Made by a program: the position numbers and the translations under genes. The notes beneath the pieces are model-generated. The model saw only the letters and a list, made by a program, of their open reading frames with translations. It searched no databases and was not told the origin of the DNA. From Narthecium ossifragum (lineage: Eukaryota > Streptophyta > Magnoliopsida > Dioscoreales > Nartheciaceae), in assembly GCA_963920575.1 (NCBI GenBank), contig OY986974.1, positions 20,939,042-21,003,041 on the forward strand: 64,000 nt of DNA. Reading direction: 5' to 3'. Below, one piece after another: positions 35,882 to 46,800 of the stretch (positions are counted from its first letter, which is position 1; every line of letters begins with the position of its first letter).

Positions 35882-36004
35882 TTTTTTTTTGTTTTTTTTT
35901 TTTTTGGCCCCGGTTTTTTGGCGAATCGGTAACGATCCGGATTCGAACCGTGGGCGCTTCATTCCATAAGTCCGAGCAACCGTATTGACCACTCGGGTGG
36001 CCCC
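35882..36004 (-). mobile_element. tRNA-derived SINE in the Copia leader
   Basis: On the minus strand: 5' GGGGCCACCCGAGTGG (A-box-like), then about 30 bp on a perfect pol III B box GGTTCGAATCC (35939-35949), an unrelated body of about 40 bp ending CCGGGGCC, and an A-rich tail (plus-strand T run 35882-35905). The spacing and GAGTGGTCAATACGG resemble tRNA-Ser/Leu. The 5' and 3' ends do not pair as an acceptor stem, so it is not a tRNA gene. It lies in the sense direction about 45-80 bp before the gag start. No clear target duplication was found. Confidence 0.75.
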
Positions 36005-36114
36005 GAAGGACCGATAATATCTTGCATTAAAATGTACATATAATGAATGACTGATATGAACTGCATATATCAAAGCATTAAGCAAATAATAAAAATTAAT
36101 ACTGAAAAATAATT

Positions 36115-36375
36115 CGTACTTCAGGTGCGAGATTATGTGCTTCAGGCACAATATAGTGTTTTGCACTTCGGGTGCAAATTAAGTGCGTGCTTCAGGCACT
36201 GTTGTAGTAACTTGTGCTTCATGCACCAAGTTGTGTGCTTCAGGCACTCTCTTAATTTGTACTTCGGGTACATCAAATTTTGTACTTCTGGTACAATTAT
36301 TTTACCCTGTGTGCTTCAGGCATCACAATAGTTTATAGCTTGTACTTCAGGTACAACTATATGCTTCAAACACTG
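36115..36375 (-). repeat. array of about eleven covarying mini-hairpins
   Basis: Plus-strand units of the form YGTRC-TTCRG-GYACR recur every 20-30 bp between the SINE and the PBS, inside the Copia leader. Examples: TGTGC-TTCAG-GCACA (36136-36150), TTGCAC-TTCGG-GTGCAA (36161-36177), TGTAC-TTCGG-GTACA (36258-36272), TTGTAC-TTCTG-GTACAA (36280-36296) and TTGTAC-TTCAG-GTACAA (36340-36356). Stem bases change on both sides together (GTGC/GCAC, GCAC/GTGC, GTAC/GTAC) while the 5-nt loop stays near TTCRG. In the minus-strand RNA the loop reads CYGAA. Units near 36115, 36311 and 36360 are imperfect. Confidence 0.9.
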
Positions 36376-36467
36376 TATAACCTAGGTTAGGATGAAAATA
36401 GCTAGTATAATTACAAAGCAATGTCAGTAAGATATACCTGACTGGTTCTCTCCTTTCCTCTACGTGG

Positions 36468-36488
36468 TAGAGTCTCGTGCTGATAACG
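36468..36488 (-). other. primer-binding site of the Copia element
   Basis: Minus-strand CGTTATCAGCACGAGACTC directly follows the 5' LTR. The TTATCAGCACGA type occurs in some plant Copia lineages; the primer tRNA is not certain. Confidence 0.6.
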
Positions 36489-36740
36489 TATTGTATATAT
36501 ATGCTAAGAAGCAAACATACACCTCACTACTAATACTTAAGAGGAGAGGGATAGATAGAAGGAGAAATTTTGAGAGAAGCAATGCTCTCTACTACTCATC
36601 TGCTTCCTTTCTCATTGATCGGCCAACTTATTTATAGGCACTTGAGTACAGAATCAGACAAAAGAGAGTGAAAAATTTCTACTCTCATCAATGCATTAGG
36701 TAATGGTCATTCATACTTGTATAGCATGTGATTCACGACA
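36489..36740 (-). repeat. 5' LTR
   Basis: Partner of 30652-30872; carries about 31 bp not present there. Confidence 0.95.
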
Positions 36741-36952
36741 CTTTGGAATATTTTAGAAATGAATCAGCGTCACTTCTCCAAAAAGGTTGGAATATTTATT
36801 GTCTCCACGAAGTGCAGCATGCCACACCTATCTTTAAAATAAAAAAAGAATTCTAGAGTCACAAAAATTCTACAAAATAATAAGGCAATTTATTTTTCGA
36901 TATCGTATAGTTTAATATAATGACAGTTTACTACCCTATAGTTTTGAAAATG

Positions 36953-37293
36953 ATTAAATACATTTTTGGCCCCTGTAGTTTCAGGATAATGTTTATGTGG
37001 TCCTTATAGTTCTCATTTGGCCAATTTTGTCTCTATAGTTTTCAATTTTTGTCAATCCAGGCCTCATCCTCGACTGTCGTTAGAAGAGCCAACAGTGCCA
37101 TTGGTCAACTCATCAACGTGTACGGTCATCGCCAGCCCCACAACAACGTTGATCAACCCCTCGCTGCCAGCTCCACCGTCACCTGGGTCAATGTCTAAGT
37201 GCAATTTAGAAAATGTGGTGCACTTATATATTTATGTGGTGCATTTAAAATCACTCATGCTGAAACTACAAGGACCAAAAACGTATTTAATCC
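36953..37293. mobile_element. Mutator-like MITE, 341 bp
   Basis: Inverted ends ATTAAATACATTTTTGG...GTAGTTTCAG and CTGAAACTAC...GTATTTAATCC, flanked by an 11-bp direct repeat TTTTGAAAATG (36942-36952, 37294-37304). The size of the target duplication suits MULE elements (8-11 bp). The interior is non-coding, with chance ORFs. Confidence 0.8.
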
Positions 37294-37304
37294 TTTTGAA
37301 AATG

Positions 37305-38552
37305 TAACTTGCGACGCCAGTGGATCACTTGTCGAATTTCCACCGGTTTTGTCTGTCGCCGCGGTCCCGCCTGCCTCATCGCCGCCGCCCAGCACCCTCT
37401 CAGGATCCTAAATACGAGGGAACCTCCACGCGGACGTTTCGCCCGCAACAACCCGGCACGTGAGTAGTATAATCAAAACTGCCCTTCTCGAGGGACTCCA
37501 GTTAAGGATTGGGTGAAGTTTTGAACCCAATGATGGCCCACCATGGAAGATGTGACCTAATCACAACTTATGACCTGCACTTAGAAATTTTATGCTATAT
37601 GCATAAACTTGCCCTCCAACCCCCAGGCTTGAGCCCATCCTAACAACTTTGGACAACGGCCGAAAAAATCTGAGAAAAGTTTGGGTTAAGGATCAGCTGG
37701 GCCGAGCTTGCTAGAAGGCCAACATAGGCTCCTCTTCAAAACATGAGCGGGCTTTTTATCTGAATCACTTATAAAGTATCTGGGTCTCTTCTCTTGTTAA
37801 TCACAAATAAATCTCTTGGAACTTTCATATCTACCTAATTATCCTACAAATATATCCCCTCACTTCTTTAAACAATTCAGAAAAATGTCCCGTAGCATTC
37901 CCCATGGCATCATCTAAGCTTGCATATGGCGACATTCCGCTGAAGAAAACTCCGATCCAAAAGAATATTGCTGGCATGATGACCAAACCATTACCCGGAG
38001 AAGTACAAGAACTACATGAATTAGCTGACATACAACAGTGGTAATTGATGAAAACGTCAAGGGATAGGGGTTATAATTATAATTTATAGAGAATCCAAGA
38101 TTCAAGTACGGAGGGGGGGTTGGTTGATGTTTGACCCAAATTGAAGACCCTTTCCATTAGTTTAGGCTCTGTTTTTGTACATTTTTTGCACAATCTCACT
38201 ACATGAATTAGCCAACAGTGCCATTAGTTTAGGCCCTTTCCATAAGAATTGAAGACCCAAAATAAGCAATGATTAAATACACTTTTTCTCTCATTCACTT
38301 AATCTTGTAGTCGATTTTATTCGACGACTTAGCTTCGGCTTAATTGTGCAAAAAAAAAGGCTCTGTTTTTGTACGCAGTATGAATCAAATTTGGGCTCAC
38401 TATTCTCTCCCTCTCTCTCTATCAATGCTTATTTTGCATGAGGCTTGGTGGGGCCTGTTGAGGGTTTTAGGTTTTGCTGGATTCCAAAAGAGGGTATATG
38501 AATGAGAGAAAAAGTGAGGCAGCAGCATCATAGTTCTGAAACAGAGAGAAAA

Positions 38553-38593
<41 letters not shown>

Positions 38594-39451
38594 CAAGAGA
38601 GAGAAAATAGAAGGAAGTATTTTGAGAGATAAAACTCGGCGTTCTTCCAAGCAAGTTTGTAACTCCTATCATAGTGAATTTCTCTACTGTGTTCTCTCAG
38701 TCAGTCAATGCACGAGATTTGTCTTCAAACCACATAAATCTTTTCTCATCTTCTTGATTTGTTTTCTCACCTATTTTTGGCTTTGCTTCTCTCCTCTGTC
38801 TTGGTATCCTGCATAAATCGGTTGAGGGCTTGTAAATAGTGATCTAAATTGAGATCCGATGCTTCTATGTCAATACTATTTTCTTAAAATATCTTGAGAG
38901 AAAGAGAGACTAAACACTACTCAAGTAATGTTCAGCAAAAGATTACTCAGTTTTTAACCATTAATTTATCCCAAGATGTGAATTCTAACTACATTGTTAT
39001 GAAAAAAATAGTTTTTTTTTCTAATATCGAAGAATGGCCATCCAAAAAATATTAGAATCACATGTTGAGACAAGCCCGGCGTTATAAAATAGATTTAGGA
39101 GCTCTAAAATCAGCATCAAAGAACCTGTTTCAAGCTAAGCTGGTGACCCATCTTTATCCGATATCTCATAGTCAAAGCTCAAGAAATTTCTCCGCACCAA
39201 AACAATAGCATTTACTTTTTTTTGCACTTCCGTTGACTAAAATGTCCTCGACCGCATCTTTATTCTATTTCTATGCTACTTTTCTATTTTTTTTCTTTGT
39301 CATCAGACTCATCACCGATCATCTTTGCACTTCCGTTGACTAAAAGATTTGTGTATAGAGGTAGAGAGAGATGTGCACAATCAAAGACAATATATCTATA
39401 TCTCTCTCTTCGTCTCTCTCTTTCAGTAACTATATACAGAGGTAGAGAGAG
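37305..39451. other. intergenic, upstream of the permease gene
   Basis: Holds copy 2 of a dispersed repeat (37558-37747, matching 28911-29090) and an AG microsatellite. Pyrimidine-rich sequence (TCTCTCTCTTCGTCTCTCTC, 39400-39424) just before the ATG at 39452 is probably 5' UTR. No supported gene. Confidence 0.5.
38555..38592. repeat. (AG)n microsatellite
   Basis: About 19 AG units, 860 bp upstream of the permease start. GAGA tracts are common in plant promoters but this one is distant. Confidence 0.95.
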
Positions 39452-42400
39452 ATGGCTTTCCATGGCTCAGGTGAGCCCAAGAAGCCCGGGGAGGAGGAGG
39501 AGGCAGCGGCGGCGGCCTTGGCTGGTCCGCCACCGGAGGGGAGGGGGAGGGGCACATGGAAACACGCGGCGTTCCATGTGGCAACCACCATCGCCACACC
39601 GGCTGCTTACGCGCCACTGCCTCGCGCCATGGCCTCTCTCGGATGGCCCCTTGGTGTGTATTCTATTCTTATACGTCTTTCCCTTGTCTCCCCCTCTCCT
39701 CTCTTCGTCACCGCACTGGTTCTATCGAGTAGAAATCTATCATAGATACCATGGTGGAGTTCGGTTTCCATTGGAATCGGGTCAACTCAGCTTGTGTCCC
39801 AGGCTTGGCTAGGCTCGAAAGCTCAGCTCAGCTCAGCTTGGAGGCTCTCGATTCTCCAATCGAACTTGAACCTAATGTATACTGTTACGAGCTGAGTTTG
39901 AGCTTGAACTCGAGCCTAACTGGCTTTGTCAAGAACCACAACAGCTTTTACCCGTAATCAGTTACGCCTACACAAAGTGATTTCTCTCCAATTTCTACAT
40001 CTGATTTTATAAACCATAATATGCTTTGTAATTATTGCTCTTTGAGCTGAAAATTCTTCGATTCTTTCCGATTAATACAAAATAATCAAACTATTTTCAC
40101 ATTTATTCAGGTGTTTGCAGTTTAGTCGGCGCAACATTTTCCACATGGTATTCCAGCTTAGTGATTGCTTCACTATGGGGATGGAATGGAGAGAAACATA
40201 CCACTTATCGTCACCTTGCAAAGAGTTTATTTGGTTAGTACTCTATTGCGGACTCTAAACAAAGTTTTTAAATCCTTCACAATATTCAGCAAACAAAGAA
40301 AAACTACTTCCATTGTAATTAAGTTGAAGAAAGAATTACAATGCCGGACGGCACTGTGTACCAGTAATTCACTGGCACAATAGATATACTCTGCACGGGG
40401 TCCATGCCTAGTATATTTCCACCCTCTTCTGGTTATCACACCGAGCAGTTGGAGCCGGGTATGACACGTACCACCGGCACAGTAATCCTTGAGGCAGAAC
40501 AAGACTACATTCTTGTGCTTGTGTTGTAAAGAGTAATGTTTTTCTTCTGCTCTTGGAAGGGTCCTGGGGTTACTGGTCAATTGTAACCTTTCAGCAGGTG
40601 GCTGCTCTTGGCAATAACATTGCCATCCACATTGCAGCTGGAAGCAGCCTAAAGGTTAGGATATATGTGCTTATCATGAAATGCAGTATTTGAGTATAAA
40701 AGTTTTACCAAGTCTTAGCTGTGTCTAATCTTTTGCAGGCAATTTACAAGTACTATAACAGCAACGGCTCCTTAACAGTGCAGCAGTTCGTTGTTTTCTT
40801 TGGGATCTTCGAACTAGCTCTATCACAACTCCCAGATATCCACTCACTAAGATGGGTGAATGCGGCATGCACATTCAGCACCATAGGCTTTGCTGGCACA
40901 TCCATTGGCGTGACCATTTACGATGGTATGTTTCAGCTTTGATCTGTTCTTGTTTATGAACACATTACTGTAAAAATCTTCGAACTTCAGCCATTTACAG
41001 TTAGCCTCAGAATTCTTTGGGATTCAAAATTTCATTAACTTTGCTAGTTTAACTCTCTATGGCAAAGCTTCCTAAAATATTCCTAGTTTTCCAGCTTTCC
41101 AGTTTTCTCCTCATGTCCATGTGGCTAGTGAAATTCTCTCTGAAGACATGAAAAGTAGTCATGTTTTTGGGGGGTTTTTCTTTTGCCTTTGTTGTTCATA
41201 TTGTAACTTATAATTCATTTCATAATGTCTCAAAGACTCAAACTCAAACATCCCATTAAACTTTCTCAATTGCATATTGGATTTATCTGAATAACCATAA
41301 GCATAATCACCTAAATTGCCTCATAATATAAGCAAAGCTTACTTTGAACAAGTTTCATTCTCAGATACTAGCATTCTTAGTCTTTCTTTCTGATTGAAAT
41401 CACAGATATTTCCTTACTCTTGCAGGCCTGAAGATTGATAGGAAGTTAATTGACTACAGGTTGCAGGGAAGCCCTTCCATGAAGACCTTCACGGCTTTTA
41501 ATGCTCTGGGAACTATTGCTTTCTCATTTGGAGATGCAATGCTTCCAGAAATACAGGTAGAATTACTCGGGCTGATAAAGCTCAAAGCATCCATATTATT
41601 ACTGTTCTAAGTGTCATAGAATGACAAAGGGTTTACAGGAAGAAAGAGTACTGTATGTCACAAGAAAGCCCTAATAGACAGAAAAATATCATATGTTTTT
41701 TTAAATATCATCCGATTCTCATCTTATATTTCGACAACTTCTGTCTGACAGATGACAGGAATATCATGCTAGGTAAAACAAAACAAAAAAAACCAGGTTA
41801 AGATACATGCTACAGATGTGTCTCAGATAGTGCTTTATGAAGAACTCAATTAGAACAATTGCGCCTTTAACATGCCCAGCATGGGTTGATACAAAATAAA
41901 CGTACTTGAAATTGTAATGCAGAGAAAAAACAAATGTACATCCAATGTAACATGAAAGAAATCCTTTGTTACTCTCTTATAAAATTCATTGAACTTCTTA
42001 CAAACTATCATCAGCAAAAATTTATTTGATGTTCCGTAAAGAACACATGAAATCAGGTATCAGGAATAGCTTGATACAATTCCATGATTTCCTTATCAGA
42101 GTACCATAAAGGATCCTGCAAAAAAGAACATGTACAAAGGTGTATCGGCGGCATACAGTGTCATTGTAATCTCCTACTGGGTACTAGCTTTCACTGGCTA
42201 CTGGGCATTTGGATCAGGTGTGCAGCCCTACATTTTGTCTTCCCTCACTGATCCACAGTGGACCATTGTCATGGCAAATATATTTGCGGTAATTCAGATA
42301 TCAGGATGCTTTCAGGTACTAATTTATCTCCCTCGAGCCATGTTTCATCGTATACTTAATTGAAAGCCACATGTTTTATTGATATGAATAATAAAGGTGC

Positions 42401-43079
42401 TTTTATTTCCGAGATTACTACAGAGTAAGATGTGAAGTTCAGAAAATAATTTGCAAAGTGTTCATCATACTTGTGAAAACTTTCTATTGTTCATATGTTT
42501 TCAGCATCCTTCAAATAAAGATTTCTACTTTATTCTCCAAAATCCAAATTTCCCAAAATAAATCATCAGTTGTCACCGCATTATGTACTTTAGGTATTTG
42601 GTGATGTTTTCAGAATCTCAATACAATAATTCTTATCTCTTCCAATCTGATGCTGAAATAAGAACGGACCTGATTTCGAATGCTACTCTCAGATTTATTG
42701 CAGACCAACATATGCATATTTCGAGGAAATATTGCAGAAGAATAGTACAACTTACAGCCTGCACATTTTGTGGAGATTTGCCTTTACCACAACCTACATG
42801 GCTCTCATTACTCTCACCGCAGCTGCATTGCCTTTCTTCGGGGACTTCGTCGCCATCTGCGGTGCTATCGGCTTCACCCCTTTAGATTTCGTCTTCCCAG
42901 CTTTGGCTTTTCTGAAAGCTGGGAAGATGCCCGAGAACCAAAACCTTCGGCTTTTGACACGGATTGCAAACATTGCCGTTGCTACTTTGTTCTCCATAGT
43001 TGCAGTCTTGGGTTGCATAGGTGCAGTCAGGTTCATCATGCTGGATGTCAAGACCTACCAACTCTTTCATGATATGTGA
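39452..43079 (+). CDS. GAT1: AAAP amino acid permease, GABA transporter 1-like
   Basis: Seven exons: 39452-39653, 40111-40233, 40560-40654, 40739-40925, 41426-41556, 42100-42315, 42693-43079. All introns are GT-AG and phases agree, giving 1341 nt and 446 aa, close to Arabidopsis GAT1 (about 450 aa). The family is the AAAP/Aa_trans proton-coupled permeases of the plasma membrane; GAT1 imports GABA. After an acidic N-terminus (EEEEAAAAALAGPPPEG) come hydrophobic segments typical of 10-11 membrane spans, including FQQVAALGNNIAIHIAAGSS, AYSVIVISYWVLAFTGYWAFG and FAFTTTYMALITLTAAALPF. The start ATG is the first in frame after the pyrimidine-rich leader. Assignment to GAT1 rather than another AAAP branch rests on remembered similarity (SWGYWSIVTFQQV). 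No lesion seen. Confidence 0.9.
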
Positions 43080-43820
43080 GTTTCCATATGCTAGCTTTAG
43101 CATTTTAAGCATTAGGCCTTCATGTAGTAGCAAAAAATAGCTATTGAGGCCTTCTGGGGTTATGCTGCACTTACAGAATATAGCATGCTCTCTCTGTAAT
43201 TGGTGTTCAAAGAGTTGAAATGTATGGGAATCGGATGCTTACACTTTTCCAATACAGAGACATGAACAAAATCATTGCAACCTGAGAACATCAAAGATTA
43301 TCCTGAAGACAAAACTATCAATTGGTAGTGCATTTATCACCCTTGTGAAGTTCATTCCAATAGTTCTCCAACTATGCAGGAAGGATTAAGAAAGCAGAAC
43401 ACTGTGTGCTTAGTTCCATTCTCCTATGAACCTTCACCAATCTCAACTTGTAGTTGGCTTGGCCCCACTCTTACAGTAAAAGATCATTGTGACTCAATAT
43501 TTTCACCAAAGGTTGGGATAAAAAAAGTGAACTTTTTTCCACAGGGGCCAAAGGACTTATCATGACCAAAATAATAGAAAACAAAACCAAAAATTCAGAC
43601 TTTATCTTTATCACAGTGCTAAAGCTTGTACTATCCAATGGCCTCAAGAGAAAACATCAATGATCTCGAGAAGATTGTACCTTACAAAACACTTATCTTT
43701 ATATATTTTCCTAGCAAAAATGATACTTTACAAGATAAGTAACTATGATTGTTTCTCACCATAATCACATAGCTGGATCCCATAAACAAAGCTCTTCTAC
43801 CTGTTCTGGAAGAGTGGCTT
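43080..43820. other. intergenic between convergent genes
   Basis: 3' flanks of the permease (+) and the CRM gene (-). No ORF worth calling; both 3' UTRs should lie here. Confidence 0.5.
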
Positions 43821-46800
43821 TCAGTCAGAAGAACTTGTGAATGATTCTGAAATTCCACTACTTCGATTGTGGTACATACTTAGTGATGAGAACTCATCTT
43901 GATCATCATCTTCATCAACATCGTTATCAAATTCATCTTCACACAAGTTGCCAATTTCTCCATCTTCATCATCACCTTCACCAAGAGAACTTTCGAAAGT
44001 TTCCAAATAAGCCTCATCGCCATCCTCCTAAAGTTAGACAGAAGAGTTTGTTAATATTTGAAAACTAAAACTACAGATCCTCTCAATCTATTTGTGCAAA
44101 ATATCCCTTCATCTAATCTTGAAAATAACCCAGCATCCTTTCCTCTCTCCAAGTCCTGCAAAAAACACCCTCTACCTCCCATGGACAATCTATCTTCGTA
44201 CAAATGACCCCTCCTCCCTCGGTTCAGTATTCTAGGACTATCCTCTCCTCTCTCATATGAATAGAACAGAAAGCAAAAAATTATGTACCTCGGTAGCTTC
44301 ATCTTCAGTTGAATATGCTGAATCCAACTTTGCATATAACTCATCATCACCTTGATCCTTTACAATTTCCATTTGGTCCTACATTGATACAAATCGAACA
44401 GAAAAACGGGTGAGAAATGTGTGCTAAAGAAAGAAATAGACTTGCTAGTTACCAGTAATACCACGAACATGAAGGAAATTTTGACCCAAATCATATAAGA
44501 TGACCAAGCTTGAGAGATCATATACCAGTTCGGATCTTAATTGCTCCACCCTTTTTTGCAAATTGGATATATGATGGTTCAGAGCCTGTTTCAAAAGAAT
44601 AGCAAATGTCAAAACTCCTAGTCTACAAAATATAGAAGATGCTGATTTTCTTTATCTTCCTGAATCCTACAAAATAAAGACGTTGATTTCCCCTTTATAT
44701 CTTCCTGATTTCACAGTCTACACAATAAGAAGATGCTGAATTTCCCTTTCTATCTTACTGATATTAACACAGTGCAGCTAAACTTCATCTCAAAGACAAG
44801 TAACCACTCCTTTTGAAGCGATTAAGTACCTCGCGTCTCTGAAGCTCTATAGACCTTGCTAAAGCCTTCCTTTTTGTCAAGAGATTCTTGGGTCTCAAAG
44901 TAGGAGGCCGTCGGTAGTCCTTTCCACGGTACACAACGATGGCAAAACCCTTGGAGATCTTGTCCACAGAAACTAAAACACCTCCACTTTCCGCTTCCAG
45001 AGATAGAGCAATATTCCTAACCTGAGCAAAAGTCTTTGCTTTCACAATGACCTTAACCAGTTCCCGATACTTCCAATGCAAGTGCATGTTCTCCACTGTG
45101 CCATCAAAAACTCCTCTTCTTCCTGAATGCCAAATATATGCAGCAAAACAACAAAGGCTAAATAGAAGCCAAAAAATATATGATGAAGACCTATGAAAAT
45201 GGGTACTTGGACCCTTTGATAAGCATATTTCTTGCTAAAAAGAATTGAAAAAAAGTTCTAAACATTGTCTGCATAAAAAGTAGAAATGTTTATCTAGTAA
45301 GCATTTCTGAAATAAATGTCTGGCAGCAAAATATGTAGATACAGAGGCAAGGAGGCAAGTGAAGGTTCTACTCTAATGAACATTTCATATTACCAAGGAG
45401 TAGAAAGGCTTTCATCCTCAATCCAAGTTTGCGAAACATGAACCTTTCTTCGTCCGTTATACTTTCTGGGTCTGCACTACGTTCTAATGGCTTCAAAAAC
45501 TCCTCCACTTTGGCTAGAGCATTTTCAGCTCTCATCAATTTACGTTCAGCCTGTAATTCAAGCACAAGAATCAAACATAGATCTAGGTGAAGTGTAATTT
45601 AAATCAGGATTCTCGAACTGAAAAGCTCAAGTTACATGATCAAACTGCTAAAGCATGTTTCTACAAATAGTTTCCTTATGATGAAATGTTCCAATTTGCA
45701 TGAAAGATATGAAATAAGCTCATTGTGTTAAAACATTAGACACCATAGGCATTTTATAGACTACCGGAAGATGAAACTTTGTTAAAACTTCTTGATAGAC
45801 ACAACCTATGTTAGTTTGTGTGTAAGCATTTGTCTTAGATTCATGGGAAGTCGCAAGTTACAACTAAGCTGGGATAGGATTTTGCAAACAGGTTTGATAT
45901 GCCATATAGGATTGGTTACACTGTCACCTTTCGTGCCAAGGAGCCTTTGTATCGCTTTTCCTGGTTATGAAAAGAAGATGCCTATATCTACAGAGTCCAA
46001 TACCACTACAATATATGCTCAAAACTCAGACACTGCTATGCATCTCAGAAAATGCCTTTTGTAATGATCAACAGTGAATTCAAGATACTTACAAGAGAAA
46101 GCTTTCTGTCGAGTTTCCTCACGAGGTTTTTATGCCTTGCAACTTCTGCAGCTCTCATCATCTTATCCTCATGGTCATCAGCCAGTTTAGTTCCCCACTT
46201 GGCATCAGCTTCCAACGTCTCACCAAGAGTGCCAGCGGCACTAGGCTCTTCAATGATCTCAATAGTAGAAACGACTGAAGAAGAGGCTCTTAGTCGTGCC
46301 TGTTCCTCTTCATCTTGCAGGGCTTTTCCTAATCTTTCCCTCTCAAGTAATGCCTCCGTTACTTCTACAGATAAGAAATCCTTCCCTCTATAAAAAACAA
46401 GGTAGTCCTTGGTCCTTGAAAGAAGAATGCCCCCTGTCAATTTCTGCAATAAGCAGCAGGATCAAATCATGGTATGTCATTCTCTCAGTAAAGTCCAAGG
46501 ACTCCAAGCTAAAGAACAAACCTGAAGATTTCAAACCGTAAACTAGGTCCAACGGGGCAACAACAAAATCAACAATGTGATTATAGCAACGAAAAACGAA
46601 GCAACAGAACAAGAAAATGGATGCCCTTTGAACGTGATGATATACAAAAATATGATGTTTGGATAAGCTACATGATATGGTGGAGACAAAAGAAAAACTA
46701 AACAAACTTTCATTTGAACCAGGATTAAAGGACAAAAAAGACAGTCACAAATTTAAAGCTGTTGGAGGAGAAGTTATTGGGAATATTAAAAGGGTCATTC

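Larger units (their letters stand above)
30652..36740 (-). mobile_element. near-complete Copia retrotransposon
   Basis: Minus-strand element with target duplication CTTTG (30647-30651, 36741-36745), short LTRs at 30652-30872 (221 bp) and 36489-36740 (252 bp), a PBS next to the right LTR and a polypurine tract AAGGGGGAG next to the left one. Order is leader, gag, protease, integrase, reverse transcriptase, RNase H, as in Ty1/copia. The LTRs are nearly alike except that the right one has about 31 bp extra (near 36509-36541). Reading-frame breaks lie within gag (about 35500-35560) and between integrase and reverse transcriptase (32580-32824). Confidence 0.95.

Noticed and set aside
35905..36004. 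tRNA gene
   Set aside because: Good A- and B-box-like sequences but no acceptor stem pairing and an A-rich tail; SINE fits better.
36115..36375. CRISPR-like array
   Set aside because: Repeats are short, variable and covarying inside a plant retrotransposon leader; spacers are not uniform and the genome is eukaryotic.
38400..38816. ORFs of 90 and 104 codons
   Set aside because: Created by the AG microsatellite and flanking low-complexity sequence.
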